Shown here one piece after another: positions 24,395-32,575 of a stretch of 64,000 bases of DNA; position 1 is the stretch's first letter, and the number at the start of each line of letters is the position of its first letter. Below the pieces are notes generated by a model. That model ran no database searches and was not told the DNA's origin. It saw only the letters and a program-made list of their open reading frames with translations. The position numbers were made by a program, and so were the translations under genes. Source of the DNA: Suilimivivens sp009774465 (lineage in GTDB: Bacteria; Bacillota; Clostridia; Lachnospirales; Lachnospiraceae); the NCBI GenBank assembly GCA_947382645.1, contig CANDAE010000017.1, positions 9,959 to 73,958 on the forward strand, read 5' to 3'.

Positions 24395-24469
24395 CTGCCC
24401 GCAGCACCGGATCATATACAATGACAGGAACGCCCCTTAAAACGATCATGTAAATTCGGCTGCGGGCAG
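24395..24469. repeat. 11-bp inverted repeat with a 53-nt loop
   Basis: CTGCCCGCAGC (24395-24405) pairs perfectly with GCTGCGGGCAG (24459-24469). It lies just after the small hypothetical gene. There is no T tract, so it is a weak terminator candidate or a structured RNA. Confidence 0.45.
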
Positions 24470-24532
24470 AACAAACAGTGATTAAAATTGTTGTAAAAAG
24501 TCAAAAATGATAATGACGGTACGGGAATAGTC

Positions 24533-24541
24533 TGCTATAAT
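24533..24541 (+). promoter_or_regulatory. Extended -10 promoter of the GH18 gene
   Basis: TG (24533-24534), one base, and TATAAT (24536-24541) form an extended -10; the -35 region (ATGACG at 24513) is weak. Confidence 0.5.
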
Positions 24542-24563
24542 TAGGGCGATTGGAGGTTGCAGG

Positions 24564-26261
24564 ATGAAGAAAAAAATAATACCGATTGTGATTGCAGTCG
24601 TCCTGATTATAGTGATTGCAGGGATAAGCGTTGGAAAAGTTCTTTTGGAAAAGTATTCTTATTCAAAAGAACGCGTTGATTTGGATGAATATTTTCATAT
24701 GTCCGGGGAAGCAGATGTGGCAATTGTGCTGCAGGATGAACTGATTGAAGAAAGAGCTAAATTATTTGACGGTGTTTACTACCTGGATATCGGCACAGTT
24801 CATAAATATTTTAATGACCGTTTCTATGAAGATAAGGGAGAAGGCCTTTTACTTTATACGGTACCGGATGATATTATACGGACGGTAATCGGCAGTAACG
24901 AGGTGACAGATAAAAACGGAACCGGAAGCTTTTCCTGTGTTCCGGCAAGATATCAGGGAGAAACCCTTTATATTGCAATCGACTATGTAAAACAATATGC
25001 TAATTTTTCTTATGAAGGCTTTGGAGCTCCTGACCGCCTGCAGATTTATACACAGTGGGAGGAAAGACAGGTTGCAGAGGTGAAAAAGGACACCGCTGTA
25101 AGAATTTTAGGGGGAGTAAAAAGTGAAATATTAAAAGAGGTAGAAGCCGGTGAGAAGGTAATTGTTTTAGAGCAGATGGAAACCTGGAGCAAGGTAAAGA
25201 CCGGTGATGCAATTATTGGTTATGTGGAAAACAAGCGCCTGAATGAAAGTAAAGCAGAGCTTCCCATTCCGGTAACAGATTATACGGAGCCGGAATACAC
25301 CAGCGTTACCAGAAATTATAAAATTAATTTAGGATGGCATGTGGTGGCCGGCGTTGCCGGAAACGACACATTAGATGCGGTGACTGCCAATACGAAAAAC
25401 TTAAATGTGATTTCTCCAACCTGGTTTAAAGTGAGCAGCAGCCAGGGAGACTTTACCAGCTTTGCAAGTCAGGATTATGTAAATAAAGCTCATAATATGG
25501 GTATGGAAGTATGGGCATTAGTTGAAAATATTGAATATAAAGACAGCATAGATATGTATGCACTCCTTTCTTCTACTACCACCAGAGCCAGGCTGATTGA
25601 CGGTTTAATGAACCAGGTGCTCACTTATGGAATTGATGGAATTAATGTGGATTTTGAGCAGATCAGCATGGACTGCGGGGAGCATTACATTGAATTTATC
25701 AGAGAGCTGTCTATTCCCTGCAGAGAAAATGGGATTGTTCTTTCTGTGGATAATTATGTGCCTACCGGTTACACAGATCATTATGACAGAAAAGAGCAGG
25801 GGGTAGTGGCTGACTATGTAATCATCATGGGATATGACGAACACTATGCAGGAAGCCCGCAGGCCGGCAGTGTGGCATCTATTAACTTTGTGGAAGAGGG
25901 AATTGCCAAAACCGTAGATCAGGTTCCGGCAAATAAAGTGATTAATGCGGTTCCCTTTTATACCAGAATATGGGAAACGAAAGATGGCCAGTTAAGCAGT
26001 CAGGCAGTGGGGATGGACATGGCGGAAGATTATGTGTCTCTCCATAATATGCCGGTGGAATGGAATGAGGAGACATGCCAGAACTATGCGGAAAATACGG
26101 AGGCAGGCAGTCTGCTCCAGGTATGGCTTGAAGATGAGCGTTCCATAGAAGTGAAGCTGAATATTATGGAGAAATATCAGATCGGCGGCGTTGCCAGCTG
26201 GCGGCTTGGTTTTGAAAAGCCGGAGATTTGGGATGTGATTGAGGCATATCTGAACCGTTAA
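24564..26261 (+). CDS. Membrane-anchored GH18 glycosidase with SH3 domain
   Basis: The 565-residue protein has an N-terminal anchor (IPIVIAVVLIIVIAGISV), a copper-amine-oxidase-N-like region, a bacterial SH3 domain (about 175-225: VRILGGVKSEILKEVEAGEK, WSKVKTG) and a GH18 domain from about 250. The catalytic motif is DGINVDFEQ (DGxxxDxE), followed by YVIIMGYDEHY. It resembles YaaH/SleL-type enzymes that cut the glycan strands of peptidoglycan, often in spores. A promoter and a strong terminator make it a single-gene unit before the amidase. Confidence 0.85.
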   Translation: MKKKIIPIVIAVVLIIVIAGISVGKVLLEKYSYSKERVDLDEYFHMSGEADVAIVLQDELIEERAKLFDGVYYLDIGTVHKYFNDRFYEDKGEGLLLYTVPDDIIRTVIGSNEVTDKNGTGSFSCVPARYQGETLYIAIDYVKQYANFSYEGFGAPDRLQIYTQWEERQVAEVKKDTAVRILGGVKSEILKEVEAGEKVIVLEQMETWSKVKTGDAIIGYVENKRLNESKAELPIPVTDYTEPEYTSVTRNYKINLGWHVVAGVAGNDTLDAVTANTKNLNVISPTWFKVSSSQGDFTSFASQDYVNKAHNMGMEVWALVENIEYKDSIDMYALLSSTTTRARLIDGLMNQVLTYGIDGINVDFEQISMDCGEHYIEFIRELSIPCRENGIVLSVDNYVPTGYTDHYDRKEQGVVADYVIIMGYDEHYAGSPQAGSVASINFVEEGIAKTVDQVPANKVINAVPFYTRIWETKDGQLSSQAVGMDMAEDYVSLHNMPVEWNEETCQNYAENTEAGSLLQVWLEDERSIEVKLNIMEKYQIGGVASWRLGFEKPEIWDVIEAYLNR

Positions 26262-26268
26262 ATATGGA

Positions 26269-26300
26269 AAAGCTGTAGGTTATACCTGCAGCTTTTTTTT
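26269..26300 (+). terminator. Terminator of the GH18 gene
   Basis: AAAGCTGTAGGT (26269-26280) and ACCTGCAGCTTT (26284-26295) form a 12-bp stem with one G-U pair and a 3-nt loop, followed by T to 26300. Confidence 0.9.
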
Positions 26301-26338
26301 CATAAATATTAACAAAGATTGAAAGATCGGGGCAGCGT

Positions 26339-26493
26339 GTGACGGAAGCACAAAATAGAATTTTAAAACTGGTAATGGTAGGAATCCTGATGTTTTCCAT
26401 GTTTGTTGTGGCAAGAGAAGGAGCTGTCTATGTAAACTCCCTGCAGGTGGAAAGTGGAAAAAAGGTTTGTGTAGTGATTGATGCAGGGCATGG
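26339..26493 (+). pseudogene. cwlD: CwlD-type amidase, 5' part, interrupted by the element
   Basis: The first 51 codons and part of the next of an N-acetylmuramoyl-L-alanine amidase: an N-terminal membrane segment (LVMVGILMFSMFVV) and the strand VCVVIDAGHGG that carries the first zinc histidine. The frame then runs into element DNA and stops at 26563. Joined to 32560-33118 it gives one 237-residue protein, about the size of CwlD, which makes muramic lactam in the spore cortex. GTG is the only start in place; the RBS is weak. It is not decayed: both halves are intact to the junction. Confidence 0.88.
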
Positions 26494-26509
26494 AGGCGGT
26501 AATTTGCGG
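26481..26509 (+). other. Left attachment site (attL)
   Basis: The amidase sequence runs through CATGG (26489-26493) into element DNA that contains GGCGGTA (26495-26501) and TTGCGG (26504-26509). These match, as inverted repeats, TGCCGCC and CCGCAA at the other end. The shared CATGG is the probable crossover region. Confidence 0.75.
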
Positions 26510-26516
26510 AAAGTAT

Positions 26517-27197
26517 TTAAATGCGCAGCTCACCATCATGAGAAATACAGTTTACCTGTGTAAAATAGCCTGTTTTGTTAAGAGCTTGCAGCAGCAGGTC
26601 TTTTTCTTTTGTGCGGATTTCAATAATCAGCTCCGTTTCACTGTTTTTGGTGGAGCGGGCTTTTTCTTTGTAATACCTGCAGCGGCTACGGATTAAGTCA
26701 TATAAAGAAGTATAATCAATGTCCTGATCTATGCCTCGCAGAACCAGCAGCTCCGGCGCTTTTGCACCGGGGATTTTGTCAATTAAAAATAAAAGAAGCG
26801 TCATAATAAAAGATAAAACAACAGCAAGAACGTAAAGCCCTACGCCTGTGATGATTCCTGCACTGATTGCCCAAAATAAATAGAGCAGATCCAGAGGATT
26901 TTTTAAAGCATTTCGGAACCGGACAATGGATAAGGCGCCTACCATACCAAGGGAAACCAGAAGATTGGACTGCATGGCAATCATGATGGCGGCTACAATG
27001 ACAGGCATTCCTGCAATTGTAAGATTTAAATCCTTCGAATAAAAAGCTGTTTTGCTGGACAGCTTGTATACAAGGAAAATATAAACCCCCATCAGGCAGG
27101 CTATAAGCAAAATTAAAACTACTGTTTTGGCGGACATGGTGGTTCCGCCGCCCAATGACTCATACACACTGTTTTTTATTACATCTTTTACTGACAT
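26517..27197 (-). CDS. DUF4956 membrane protein
   Basis: The 226-residue protein has four membrane segments (TVVLILLIACLMGVYIFLVY, then two around MPVIVAAIMIAMQSNLLVSL and LLYLFWAISAGIITGVGLYV, and one near 135) and a cytoplasmic C-terminal domain with IEIRTKEKDLLLQAL. The middle part VGALSIVRFRNALKNPLDLL is typical of DUF4956. The family is often encoded with VTC-domain and CotH genes, as here; the function is unknown. ATG at 27197 follows AGGAGG. It is the last gene of the three-gene minus-strand operon. Confidence 0.85.
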   Translation of the reverse strand: MSVKDVIKNSVYESLGGGTTMSAKTVVLILLIACLMGVYIFLVYKLSSKTAFYSKDLNLTIAGMPVIVAAIMIAMQSNLLVSLGMVGALSIVRFRNALKNPLDLLYLFWAISAGIITGVGLYVLAVVLSFIMTLLLFLIDKIPGAKAPELLVLRGIDQDIDYTSLYDLIRSRCRYYKEKARSTKNSETELIIEIRTKEKDLLLQALNKTGYFTQVNCISHDGELRI

Positions 27198-27208
27198 ATT
27201 TTTTCCTC

Positions 27209-27904
27209 CTAAAAAGACTGTTGGTATCTTTCCCTGCAAAGCCGGTATTTGGAACAGGCTGTCTGCTGCAGGGAGTTTTGCTCTAAAAGTTGTAGAATAA
27301 ATTCCGGAAGAAATTCATCATATTTTATTTCAAGAACCGAATCCTGCTCATGCAGGGAATCGTAAGAAACCTTTTTCAGGCCAAAGGCTTCAATTTGACG
27401 GCTGGCTTTTATATTTCGGTCAAAGGTAATACGCACATTGCCGGAAGAATAAATATATGCTTTTCTTTCGTATGCAACAATTACCTTTGGACGAAGGGCC
27501 TTTGTCTGTATGGCCAGATTAAACATAAAAGCAGGATCTTCTAAAGAAGAGGATGCAGGAATACATTCCCCCCGGACTAATTGATGCATTTCTTTTTCCG
27601 TAATGGGACGGGCTTTTTTATAAATCCTGCTGCCCTGTTTTTCCTTAACTTCAAGACTGATTCTGTCAAGGGAATTATTGTAAATGCGAATGCGGTATTT
27701 AAGCCGGCTGTAACTGCCTTCACTCACCGCATTCAGGCAGCTGTCCGCAAGGTCATCAAAGTACAGGCTGATCACCTGATAACCGTTTATGGTATTTTCA
27801 TTACTGTCCGGTAAAAGAACAGCATCCAGTCGCCTCTGCAGTTGATACATATCCTGAGCGGTGCAAAAATATTTATCTTCCACCCGATACATTTTCGTGT
27901 TCAT
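27209..27904 (-). CDS. VTC-domain (polyphosphate polymerase-like) protein
   Basis: The 231-residue protein matches the VTC tunnel domain: YRVEDKYF near the start, ISLYFDD, the basic SRLKYRIRIYN, ISLEVKEKQGSRIYKKARP and a late VLEIKYDEFLPEF. In yeast Vtc4 this domain makes polyphosphate from ATP with metal ions, and the basic and acidic tunnel residues are visible here. The start is ATG at 27904, 11 nt after the cotH stop; AAAGGA lies upstream at a long distance, so coupling to cotH translation is likely. Confidence 0.85.
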   Translation of the reverse strand: MNTKMYRVEDKYFCTAQDMYQLQRRLDAVLLPDSNENTINGYQVISLYFDDLADSCLNAVSEGSYSRLKYRIRIYNNSLDRISLEVKEKQGSRIYKKARPITEKEMHQLVRGECIPASSSLEDPAFMFNLAIQTKALRPKVIVAYERKAYIYSSGNVRITFDRNIKASRQIEAFGLKKVSYDSLHEQDSVLEIKYDEFLPEFILQLLEQNSLQQTACSKYRLCRERYQQSF

Positions 27905-27914
27905 ATTGCTTTTA

Positions 27915-30290
27915 CTAGTCCTTTTCAAATATGGCCTGTAGAGAAACAGCTCCATTCTCAAGAGAAACGTTAATGGAAGCATCTGTGCCGGTTACATCGC
28001 CCTGCCAGGAAACAAAATGATATCCTTCATTGGGCTGGGCGGTTATGGTAACAGGAAAATCGCTGTAATAATACCCTTCCCACGTACTGCAACCTTCCAA
28101 AGAGGCAGTGTTTATGGTAAGTGTGCCTCCGGAGGGGATATTTGAACTGACGCTGACGGAGGTAAGCTCTCCCTGTAACCCAAAGGTTTTCGCCAGACTT
28201 TCCAAAGCAAAAGGAAGGCGTTCCTGGAAAAATGCATCTACGTCTGAAATCTCCTGCCGGAAAGTTTCGGAACTGTATAAGGGATCATAGAACCGCTGAT
28301 GATCTTTCACTGTCTGGGCTTCATAAAGGCTGCTCCACTTTTCCAGCATGGAATGCATTCTTTCATAGGAAAAGGCGGTGTTTGCAATATCCATAAAAGA
28401 AAGGCAGAACTGCCGGCGGAAAGATTCATTATCCAAAAGGCTTAAGATGACCGGTTCCATCATGATAGGATGCTCAGCCATCCAATTTTCCCGTCCTTCC
28501 CATGTATTGCTGTCCGGGTAAATGCATTCATCCAGATCATAGAGCATGAAACGCCATTTTCCGTCACTGTAGGGAGTTCCTTCCTGAGTGGTACGCCACA
28601 GAGCTGTATTGTAGCCGAAGGCAACATCCCGATTATCCAAATATAAATTGATACAGCAGTAATCAATCAAATTCTGGATATCTACCAGTTCGCAGGCAAG
28701 TGCATAGGTGTCGTCATAGGTAAGATCACATTCTGTCACCACGTCAAGCATGTATTTATAGGCTGTCATGGTTTCTTCCGGAGAAGTAATTGCATTGCCG
28801 GCCTTAATCATCATAATATTTTCCGCATCCAGGCCATATTTAAGCGCCGGATATTCCTCATTATACCGTTCACGAATATTATAAATGCCCCAATATTCTC
28901 CATTTAAAAAGACGATACAGGGTTTGGATTCCTGGATACTGATTCCCCGTATCTGGGCGGCATCCTCTAAAAAGGCGTCCAGAAATTTGATATGTTCGGT
29001 ATTCCCGCCGCCATTACGCAGCTTAATTGTGGAATAATAATTGGCATGATCGAAAAAAGCATAGGGGATGACCTCTGAATCATCATAAATATTTCTTGCA
29101 AAAAGATTTAAGGACTTCTGTGCAGCGCTTCGGGTGGAGTTGCCGGAAATACGGATACCGGTGGTTTGGGTAAAAATGTGGGAATGGGTTTCATCAAAAT
29201 AGGAAATGGAAGCTTTTCGTTCCCACTGCCTTCCTTCATTAAAGGCGTTGGAGGACATGTAGCGGTACTGGGTTTCTCCGTTTCCATCTATATAGTTGTC
29301 AAGAACAACGCCATCCTTTAAGCCGCCGTTTTCCAGATAGGCATCGTATTTTGCACCATTTCCATAGATGCCGGTCTGACTGTCGAATAAATCCTCAGGA
29401 TCTGCAACCAGAGAAATAACTGCTATATCCTCATATTCAGGCTTTGAATCATATCCTATAAAAAAGGTTTCCGTTACCACCTCACTGATTTGATTGGTAA
29501 AGGGATTATAACATGCCGCGCGGACGACAACCCCTTTGTCTACAGGAAAGTCCGGCGTGTAGTCTTTAGAAGGGGCTAAATCCTTTCGGGCGGCATAGTT
29601 GTTTTCTTCCTGAGAGGTGTCGGCAATCCAGAGAGGTTTTTCATAGACGGAAGAATCAGCACAGGGTTCACTCCCATCTAAGGTATAATATATTTTTTCC
29701 CCTGACGGGGAATACAAATGAAGAGAAAAAGCCTCCTCATAAAATCCGCTGGTATGTTCAAAAACAGGTTCATCCAAAGAAACAGTGGGGAGAAGATCTG
29801 CACTTTCATTGCTTCTGCCGAGGGTGGTGCTCATGACGGACCATTCGGATTTTCCGTCTTGTATTCTTCCATAGCTTGTGTCATAAGAAAGAGAAGGAAC
29901 AATCACCTGATCAAGATAAGCGCCTTGAAGGGAATCTGTCAGAAAAATCTTTTCTCCCTCTCTGGAAATACGCAGGCCTGATTCTTTATTCAGCCAGATC
30001 AGAGCATATCCGCCTGGGGCAATCTCAATGCCTTCTAAAGAGTATTTTTCCAGTTCTTTTTCATTATCCGATAGAAAACAGCCATTTAGAGAAACCTTTT
30101 TACTGCTTTGGTTGTACAGCTCGATACAGTCAGAATATTCTCCGTTTTCATCACATCCGGCGGAAAAGTTGCTGCTGCATACCTCATTGATCACAATGTC
30201 CGGTGTTTTATTATTGCTGTTTAAAATAACAGCGGCCAGTGCAAGAAGCGCCAACAGTGGAAGCATTCTTTGCAAAAGTTTTTTTTTCAT
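27915..30290 (-). CDS. cotH: CotH-type kinase with lamin-tail and beta domains
   Basis: A 791-residue exported protein. Its parts are an N-terminal signal or anchor (LLPLLALLALAAVIL), a lamin-tail-like domain (about 30-140: IVINEVCSSNF, CIELYNQSS, GGYALIWLN), a chitobiase C-terminal-like beta domain (about 185-280: IYYTLDGSEPC), the CotH kinase domain (about 290-700: LRNGGGNTEHIKFLDAFLED, FLNGEYWGIYNIRERYNEEY, WRFMLYDLDECI) and an InlB-type beta repeat at the end (ITAQPNEGYHFVSWQGDVTG). CotH kinases phosphorylate spore coat proteins in Bacillus. It is the first gene of the operon; promoter 30354-30382. Confidence 0.9.
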   Translation of the reverse strand: MKKKLLQRMLPLLALLALAAVILNSNNKTPDIVINEVCSSNFSAGCDENGEYSDCIELYNQSSKKVSLNGCFLSDNEKELEKYSLEGIEIAPGGYALIWLNKESGLRISREGEKIFLTDSLQGAYLDQVIVPSLSYDTSYGRIQDGKSEWSVMSTTLGRSNESADLLPTVSLDEPVFEHTSGFYEEAFSLHLYSPSGEKIYYTLDGSEPCADSSVYEKPLWIADTSQEENNYAARKDLAPSKDYTPDFPVDKGVVVRAACYNPFTNQISEVVTETFFIGYDSKPEYEDIAVISLVADPEDLFDSQTGIYGNGAKYDAYLENGGLKDGVVLDNYIDGNGETQYRYMSSNAFNEGRQWERKASISYFDETHSHIFTQTTGIRISGNSTRSAAQKSLNLFARNIYDDSEVIPYAFFDHANYYSTIKLRNGGGNTEHIKFLDAFLEDAAQIRGISIQESKPCIVFLNGEYWGIYNIRERYNEEYPALKYGLDAENIMMIKAGNAITSPEETMTAYKYMLDVVTECDLTYDDTYALACELVDIQNLIDYCCINLYLDNRDVAFGYNTALWRTTQEGTPYSDGKWRFMLYDLDECIYPDSNTWEGRENWMAEHPIMMEPVILSLLDNESFRRQFCLSFMDIANTAFSYERMHSMLEKWSSLYEAQTVKDHQRFYDPLYSSETFRQEISDVDAFFQERLPFALESLAKTFGLQGELTSVSVSSNIPSGGTLTINTASLEGCSTWEGYYYSDFPVTITAQPNEGYHFVSWQGDVTGTDASINVSLENGAVSLQAIFEKD

Positions 30291-30324
30291 GCTGAGTTCC
30301 TCAGATATTACTTATTTTTTAAAC

Positions 30325-30341
30325 GACATTTAGTGAATGTC
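30325..30341. promoter_or_regulatory. Operator-like dyad 1 of the element
   Basis: GACAT and ATGTC flank TTAGTGA (30325-30341). AGTGAATGTCA is repeated at 30385-30395, and the complement of CATTTAGT lies at 30371-30378. It lies just downstream of the cotH -10. Confidence 0.5.
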
Positions 30342-30353
30342 ATCTAAACATTA

Positions 30354-30382
30354 ATAATAGCATATAGTGGACTAAATGACAA
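30354..30382 (-). promoter_or_regulatory. Promoter of the cotH operon
   Basis: On the minus strand TTGTCA (30382-30377) and TATTAT (30359-30354) are exactly 17 nt apart. Both flanking operator-like repeats overlap or adjoin it. Confidence 0.65.
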
Positions 30383-30395
30383 GCAGTGAATGTCA
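30377..30395. promoter_or_regulatory. Operator-like dyad 2 of the element
   Basis: TGACA and TGTCA flank AGCAGTGAA (30377-30395). It covers the cotH -35 and shares AGTGAATGTCA with dyad 1. The XRE protein encoded 116 nt downstream is the obvious candidate to bind here. Confidence 0.5.
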
Positions 30396-30510
30396 AGTTG
30401 CGGTTTTATCAACTGAACAGTTAATTCCTGCTGGATAAGTGAATGTGCGGAACAGAGGGGGAGATGTGTGTGAATCCGCAAAATTTGAAAAAAGATTATG
30501 GAGGTCAACT

Positions 30511-30759
30511 ATGTACAAAAACAGAGCAAGCTCAGGGAAAAATAATATATCCGGCAGCAATATTGCCCGTATTCGAAAAGAGTTGTGCCCTAAAGTATCT
30601 CAGAGGCTTTTGGCTGATAAAATGCAGCTTGAGGGTATTGAGCTGGATAAAAATGCAATTCAGCGCATTGAAAGCGGCGCCAGATTTATAACTGATATTG
30701 AGCTGAAAACCTTTGCCAGGGTGCTTGACGTAAGCTATGAAGAGCTGTTGGAGGAGTAG
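30511..30759 (+). CDS. XRE-family regulator of the element
   Basis: An 82-residue protein with one Cro/C1 helix-turn-helix (IARIRKELCPKVSQRLLADK, then GIELDKNAIQRIESGARFI). Small regulators of this type often precede serine recombinases in Clostridia. I chose ATG at 30511 because TGGAGG lies upstream; an ATG at 30439 in frame is not supported. It is divergent from cotH and shares an intergenic region that holds repeated operator-like sites. Confidence 0.85.
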   Translation: MYKNRASSGKNNISGSNIARIRKELCPKVSQRLLADKMQLEGIELDKNAIQRIESGARFITDIELKTFARVLDVSYEELLEE

Positions 30760-30833
30760 GGGGAAATAAGACATACCATAAAGGCCCGCTTCGTATACTG
30801 TTTTAAGAAATAATTTTGCAGGAGAATTGCTCT

Positions 30834-30974
30834 GTGACAGATAGCAAAAAGGAACCGGAATTCTATACGGTAGAGCGTGAATTTTTGTCAAAGATCAGTA
30901 CAGATGAGTTTATAAAGTGTATAATTCAAAGCCATATTCTGTCGGAATTAAAAAAGGAGGCGGAAGAATACTGA
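30834..30974 (+). CDS. 46-residue protein translationally coupled to the recombinase
   Basis: GTG at 30834 has AGGAGA 8 nt upstream and opens a 46-codon gene (VTDSKKEPEFYTVEREFLSK, then ISTDEFIKCIIQSHILSELK and KEAEEY). It ends in TGA overlapping the probable CTG start of the recombinase. It is helical and charged; I do not recognise the family. It may be an excision helper (recombination directionality factor) or a regulator, which is inference from position only. Confidence 0.65.
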   Translation: MTDSKKEPEFYTVEREFLSKISTDEFIKCIIQSHILSELKKEAEEY

Positions 30975-32521
30975 AAAAACAGATTGTTTTCCGCATAGCA
31001 GAGTATGTCAGGATTTCCAGGGATGATGGCGATAAGGCAGAAAGCGACAGTATTAAAAATCAAAAAAAACTGATTGAGGATTACATAAAGGGAAAACCAG
31101 ATTTTTCTGTGTATGATATTTACATCGACGACGGATTTTCCGGAACAAATTTCAACCGCCCCGCATTTTGCAGGATGCTTAAGGATATAGAGAAGGGAAA
31201 TGTAAATTGTGTGATTGTTAAGGACTTGTCCCGTTTTGGACGAGATTACATTGACACAGGAAAATATCTGGAGCGGTATTTTCCGGACAGAAATGTCCGG
31301 TTCATTTCCGTTACGGACAATATCGACAGCTTTGAAGGGTGTTATGACATGCTTCTGCCCATCAAAAATATTTTTAATGAACAGTATGCAAGAGATATTT
31401 CAAGGAAAATCCATGCCAGCGTTTTAACCAGACAAAAGGCAGGTGAATTTATAGGAGCGTTTGCATCCTATGGCTACAGGAAAGCTCTGTCAGATAAAAA
31501 CAAACTGGTGGTTGATCCCTACGCGGCCAAAATTGTAGGCAGGATATTTGCGTTATATCTTAAGGGCTTTGGAAAAAACCGGATTGCCGCGGTTTTAAAT
31601 GAAGAAGGAATTTTGTGCCCTTCCGAGTATAAGAAACTAAACGGAGAAAATTACAAAAATGCAAACCGGCTAAAAGGCACTTCTTATTGGACTTATTCCA
31701 CCGTCAACCGCATTCTTCAAAACGAGCTTTATACAGGAAACATGGTACAGGGAAGAAAGGTGCAGAAGATGCGGGGAAAACCCAGGATAAAAGACAGAGA
31801 AGAGTGGATTGTTGTGCCTGGAACCCATGAACCGATCATTGACAGGGACACCTTTGAAAAAACTCAGGAACTGTTAAAACGCAGAACCCGTAATCCAGAT
31901 TTAAAGACAAATGTAACAGTTTTTGCAGGCTTTTTAAAATGTGGAGACTGCGGCAGGGCCCTGGTTAAAAAAAGCGGAAAGAACATCAGCTATTCCTGCG
32001 GAACCTATGTGCGGCATGGAAGACAATATTGTACACCTCATATGGTACCTCATGAGGTTTTGGAAAATATTCTGTTAAGTGATCTTAAGAAAATACTTGG
32101 AAGGGTGGAAAATCTTGGGAAATTAGCTGACAGCTTGAAATGTAAAAACAGCTTTAAAGGGCAGGACGAAGAGGAAAAGACAAAAGTTCTTTCTGAACTT
32201 GAAAGAATCCGCAGGCTGAAAAAAGCCGTTTATGAGGACTATAAAGAAGAGCTGATTTCCAGAGTGGAGTTTATGTCTTACAGGCAGGAATATCTAAAAA
32301 AGGAAGCCTTTTTGGTAAAGCAGCTTGCCTGCCTGGAAGAGCCGGCAAAAAAGAAGGGAACGGAAGCTTTGTATGGGATTCCCTGGTTCAGGAAGCTGAT
32401 TGAGAAGGGGGAAATAGAGTGCCTGGACCGGGAGATTGTGACTGCCATGCTATATGAGATCAGAATGTATGAAGATAATAAAATTAAGATTGTTTACAAC
32501 TTTTCGGAGGATGCCTTATAA
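30971..32521 (+). CDS. Large serine recombinase of the element
   Basis: About 516 residues. The resolvase domain has YVRISRDDGDKAESDSIKNQ with the catalytic serine in the RISRD region or nearby and KDLSRFGRDY. A recombinase domain (RIFALYLKGFGKNRIAAVLN) is followed by a zinc ribbon (CGDCGRALVKKSG, then SCGTYVRHGRQYC) and a coiled coil. It is the TndX/TnpX type that integrates and excises elements at short core sites. CTG at 30971, 10 nt after AAGGAGG and overlapping the TGA of the previous gene, is the likely start; a GTG at 30917 in frame has no RBS. Confidence 0.9.
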   Translation: MKKQIVFRIAEYVRISRDDGDKAESDSIKNQKKLIEDYIKGKPDFSVYDIYIDDGFSGTNFNRPAFCRMLKDIEKGNVNCVIVKDLSRFGRDYIDTGKYLERYFPDRNVRFISVTDNIDSFEGCYDMLLPIKNIFNEQYARDISRKIHASVLTRQKAGEFIGAFASYGYRKALSDKNKLVVDPYAAKIVGRIFALYLKGFGKNRIAAVLNEEGILCPSEYKKLNGENYKNANRLKGTSYWTYSTVNRILQNELYTGNMVQGRKVQKMRGKPRIKDREEWIVVPGTHEPIIDRDTFEKTQELLKRRTRNPDLKTNVTVFAGFLKCGDCGRALVKKSGKNISYSCGTYVRHGRQYCTPHMVPHEVLENILLSDLKKILGRVENLGKLADSLKCKNSFKGQDEEEKTKVLSELERIRRLKKAVYEDYKEELISRVEFMSYRQEYLKKEAFLVKQLACLEEPAKKKGTEALYGIPWFRKLIEKGEIECLDREIVTAMLYEIRMYEDNKIKIVYNFSEDAL

Positions 32522-32535
32522 GGAAGAAAAGGCTT

Positions 32536-32575
32536 CCGCAATTGACTGCCGCCACATGGTGGCACGGATCCCGGC
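32536..32575 (+). other. Right attachment site (attR)
   Basis: Element DNA with CCGCAA (32536-32541) and TGCCGCC (32547-32553) meets amidase DNA at CATGG (32555-32559). From 32560 the amidase frame reads G-T-D-P-G-K-V-G. With attL this predicts attB centred on GGGCATGGTGGCACG and attP centred on GCCACATGGAGGCGG. Confidence 0.75.

Larger units (their letters stand above)
26494..32559. mobile_element. 6,066-bp serine-recombinase element inserted in the amidase gene
   Basis: Both ends share CATGG. The element encodes DUF4956, VTC-domain and CotH proteins on the minus strand, and an XRE regulator, a 46-residue protein and a large serine recombinase on the plus strand, tightly packed (the first stop is 23 nt from the left end, the last 38 nt from the right). 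Exact removal rejoins the amidase in frame (155 + 559 nt = 238 codons). Joining the element ends gives an attP-like dyad. No conjugation, replication or phage structural genes are present. The layout resembles intervening elements that are excised from sporulation genes, such as skin. Confidence 0.88.

Noticed and set aside
26339..26563. A complete 74-residue protein
   Set aside because: Its last 20 or so residues are encoded by element DNA and overlap the end of the DUF4956 gene; the amidase motif is cut at the junction.
30917..30970. GTG 30917 as recombinase start
   Set aside because: There is no RBS in front of it; the strong AAGGAGG lies downstream of it, 10 nt before CTG 30971.
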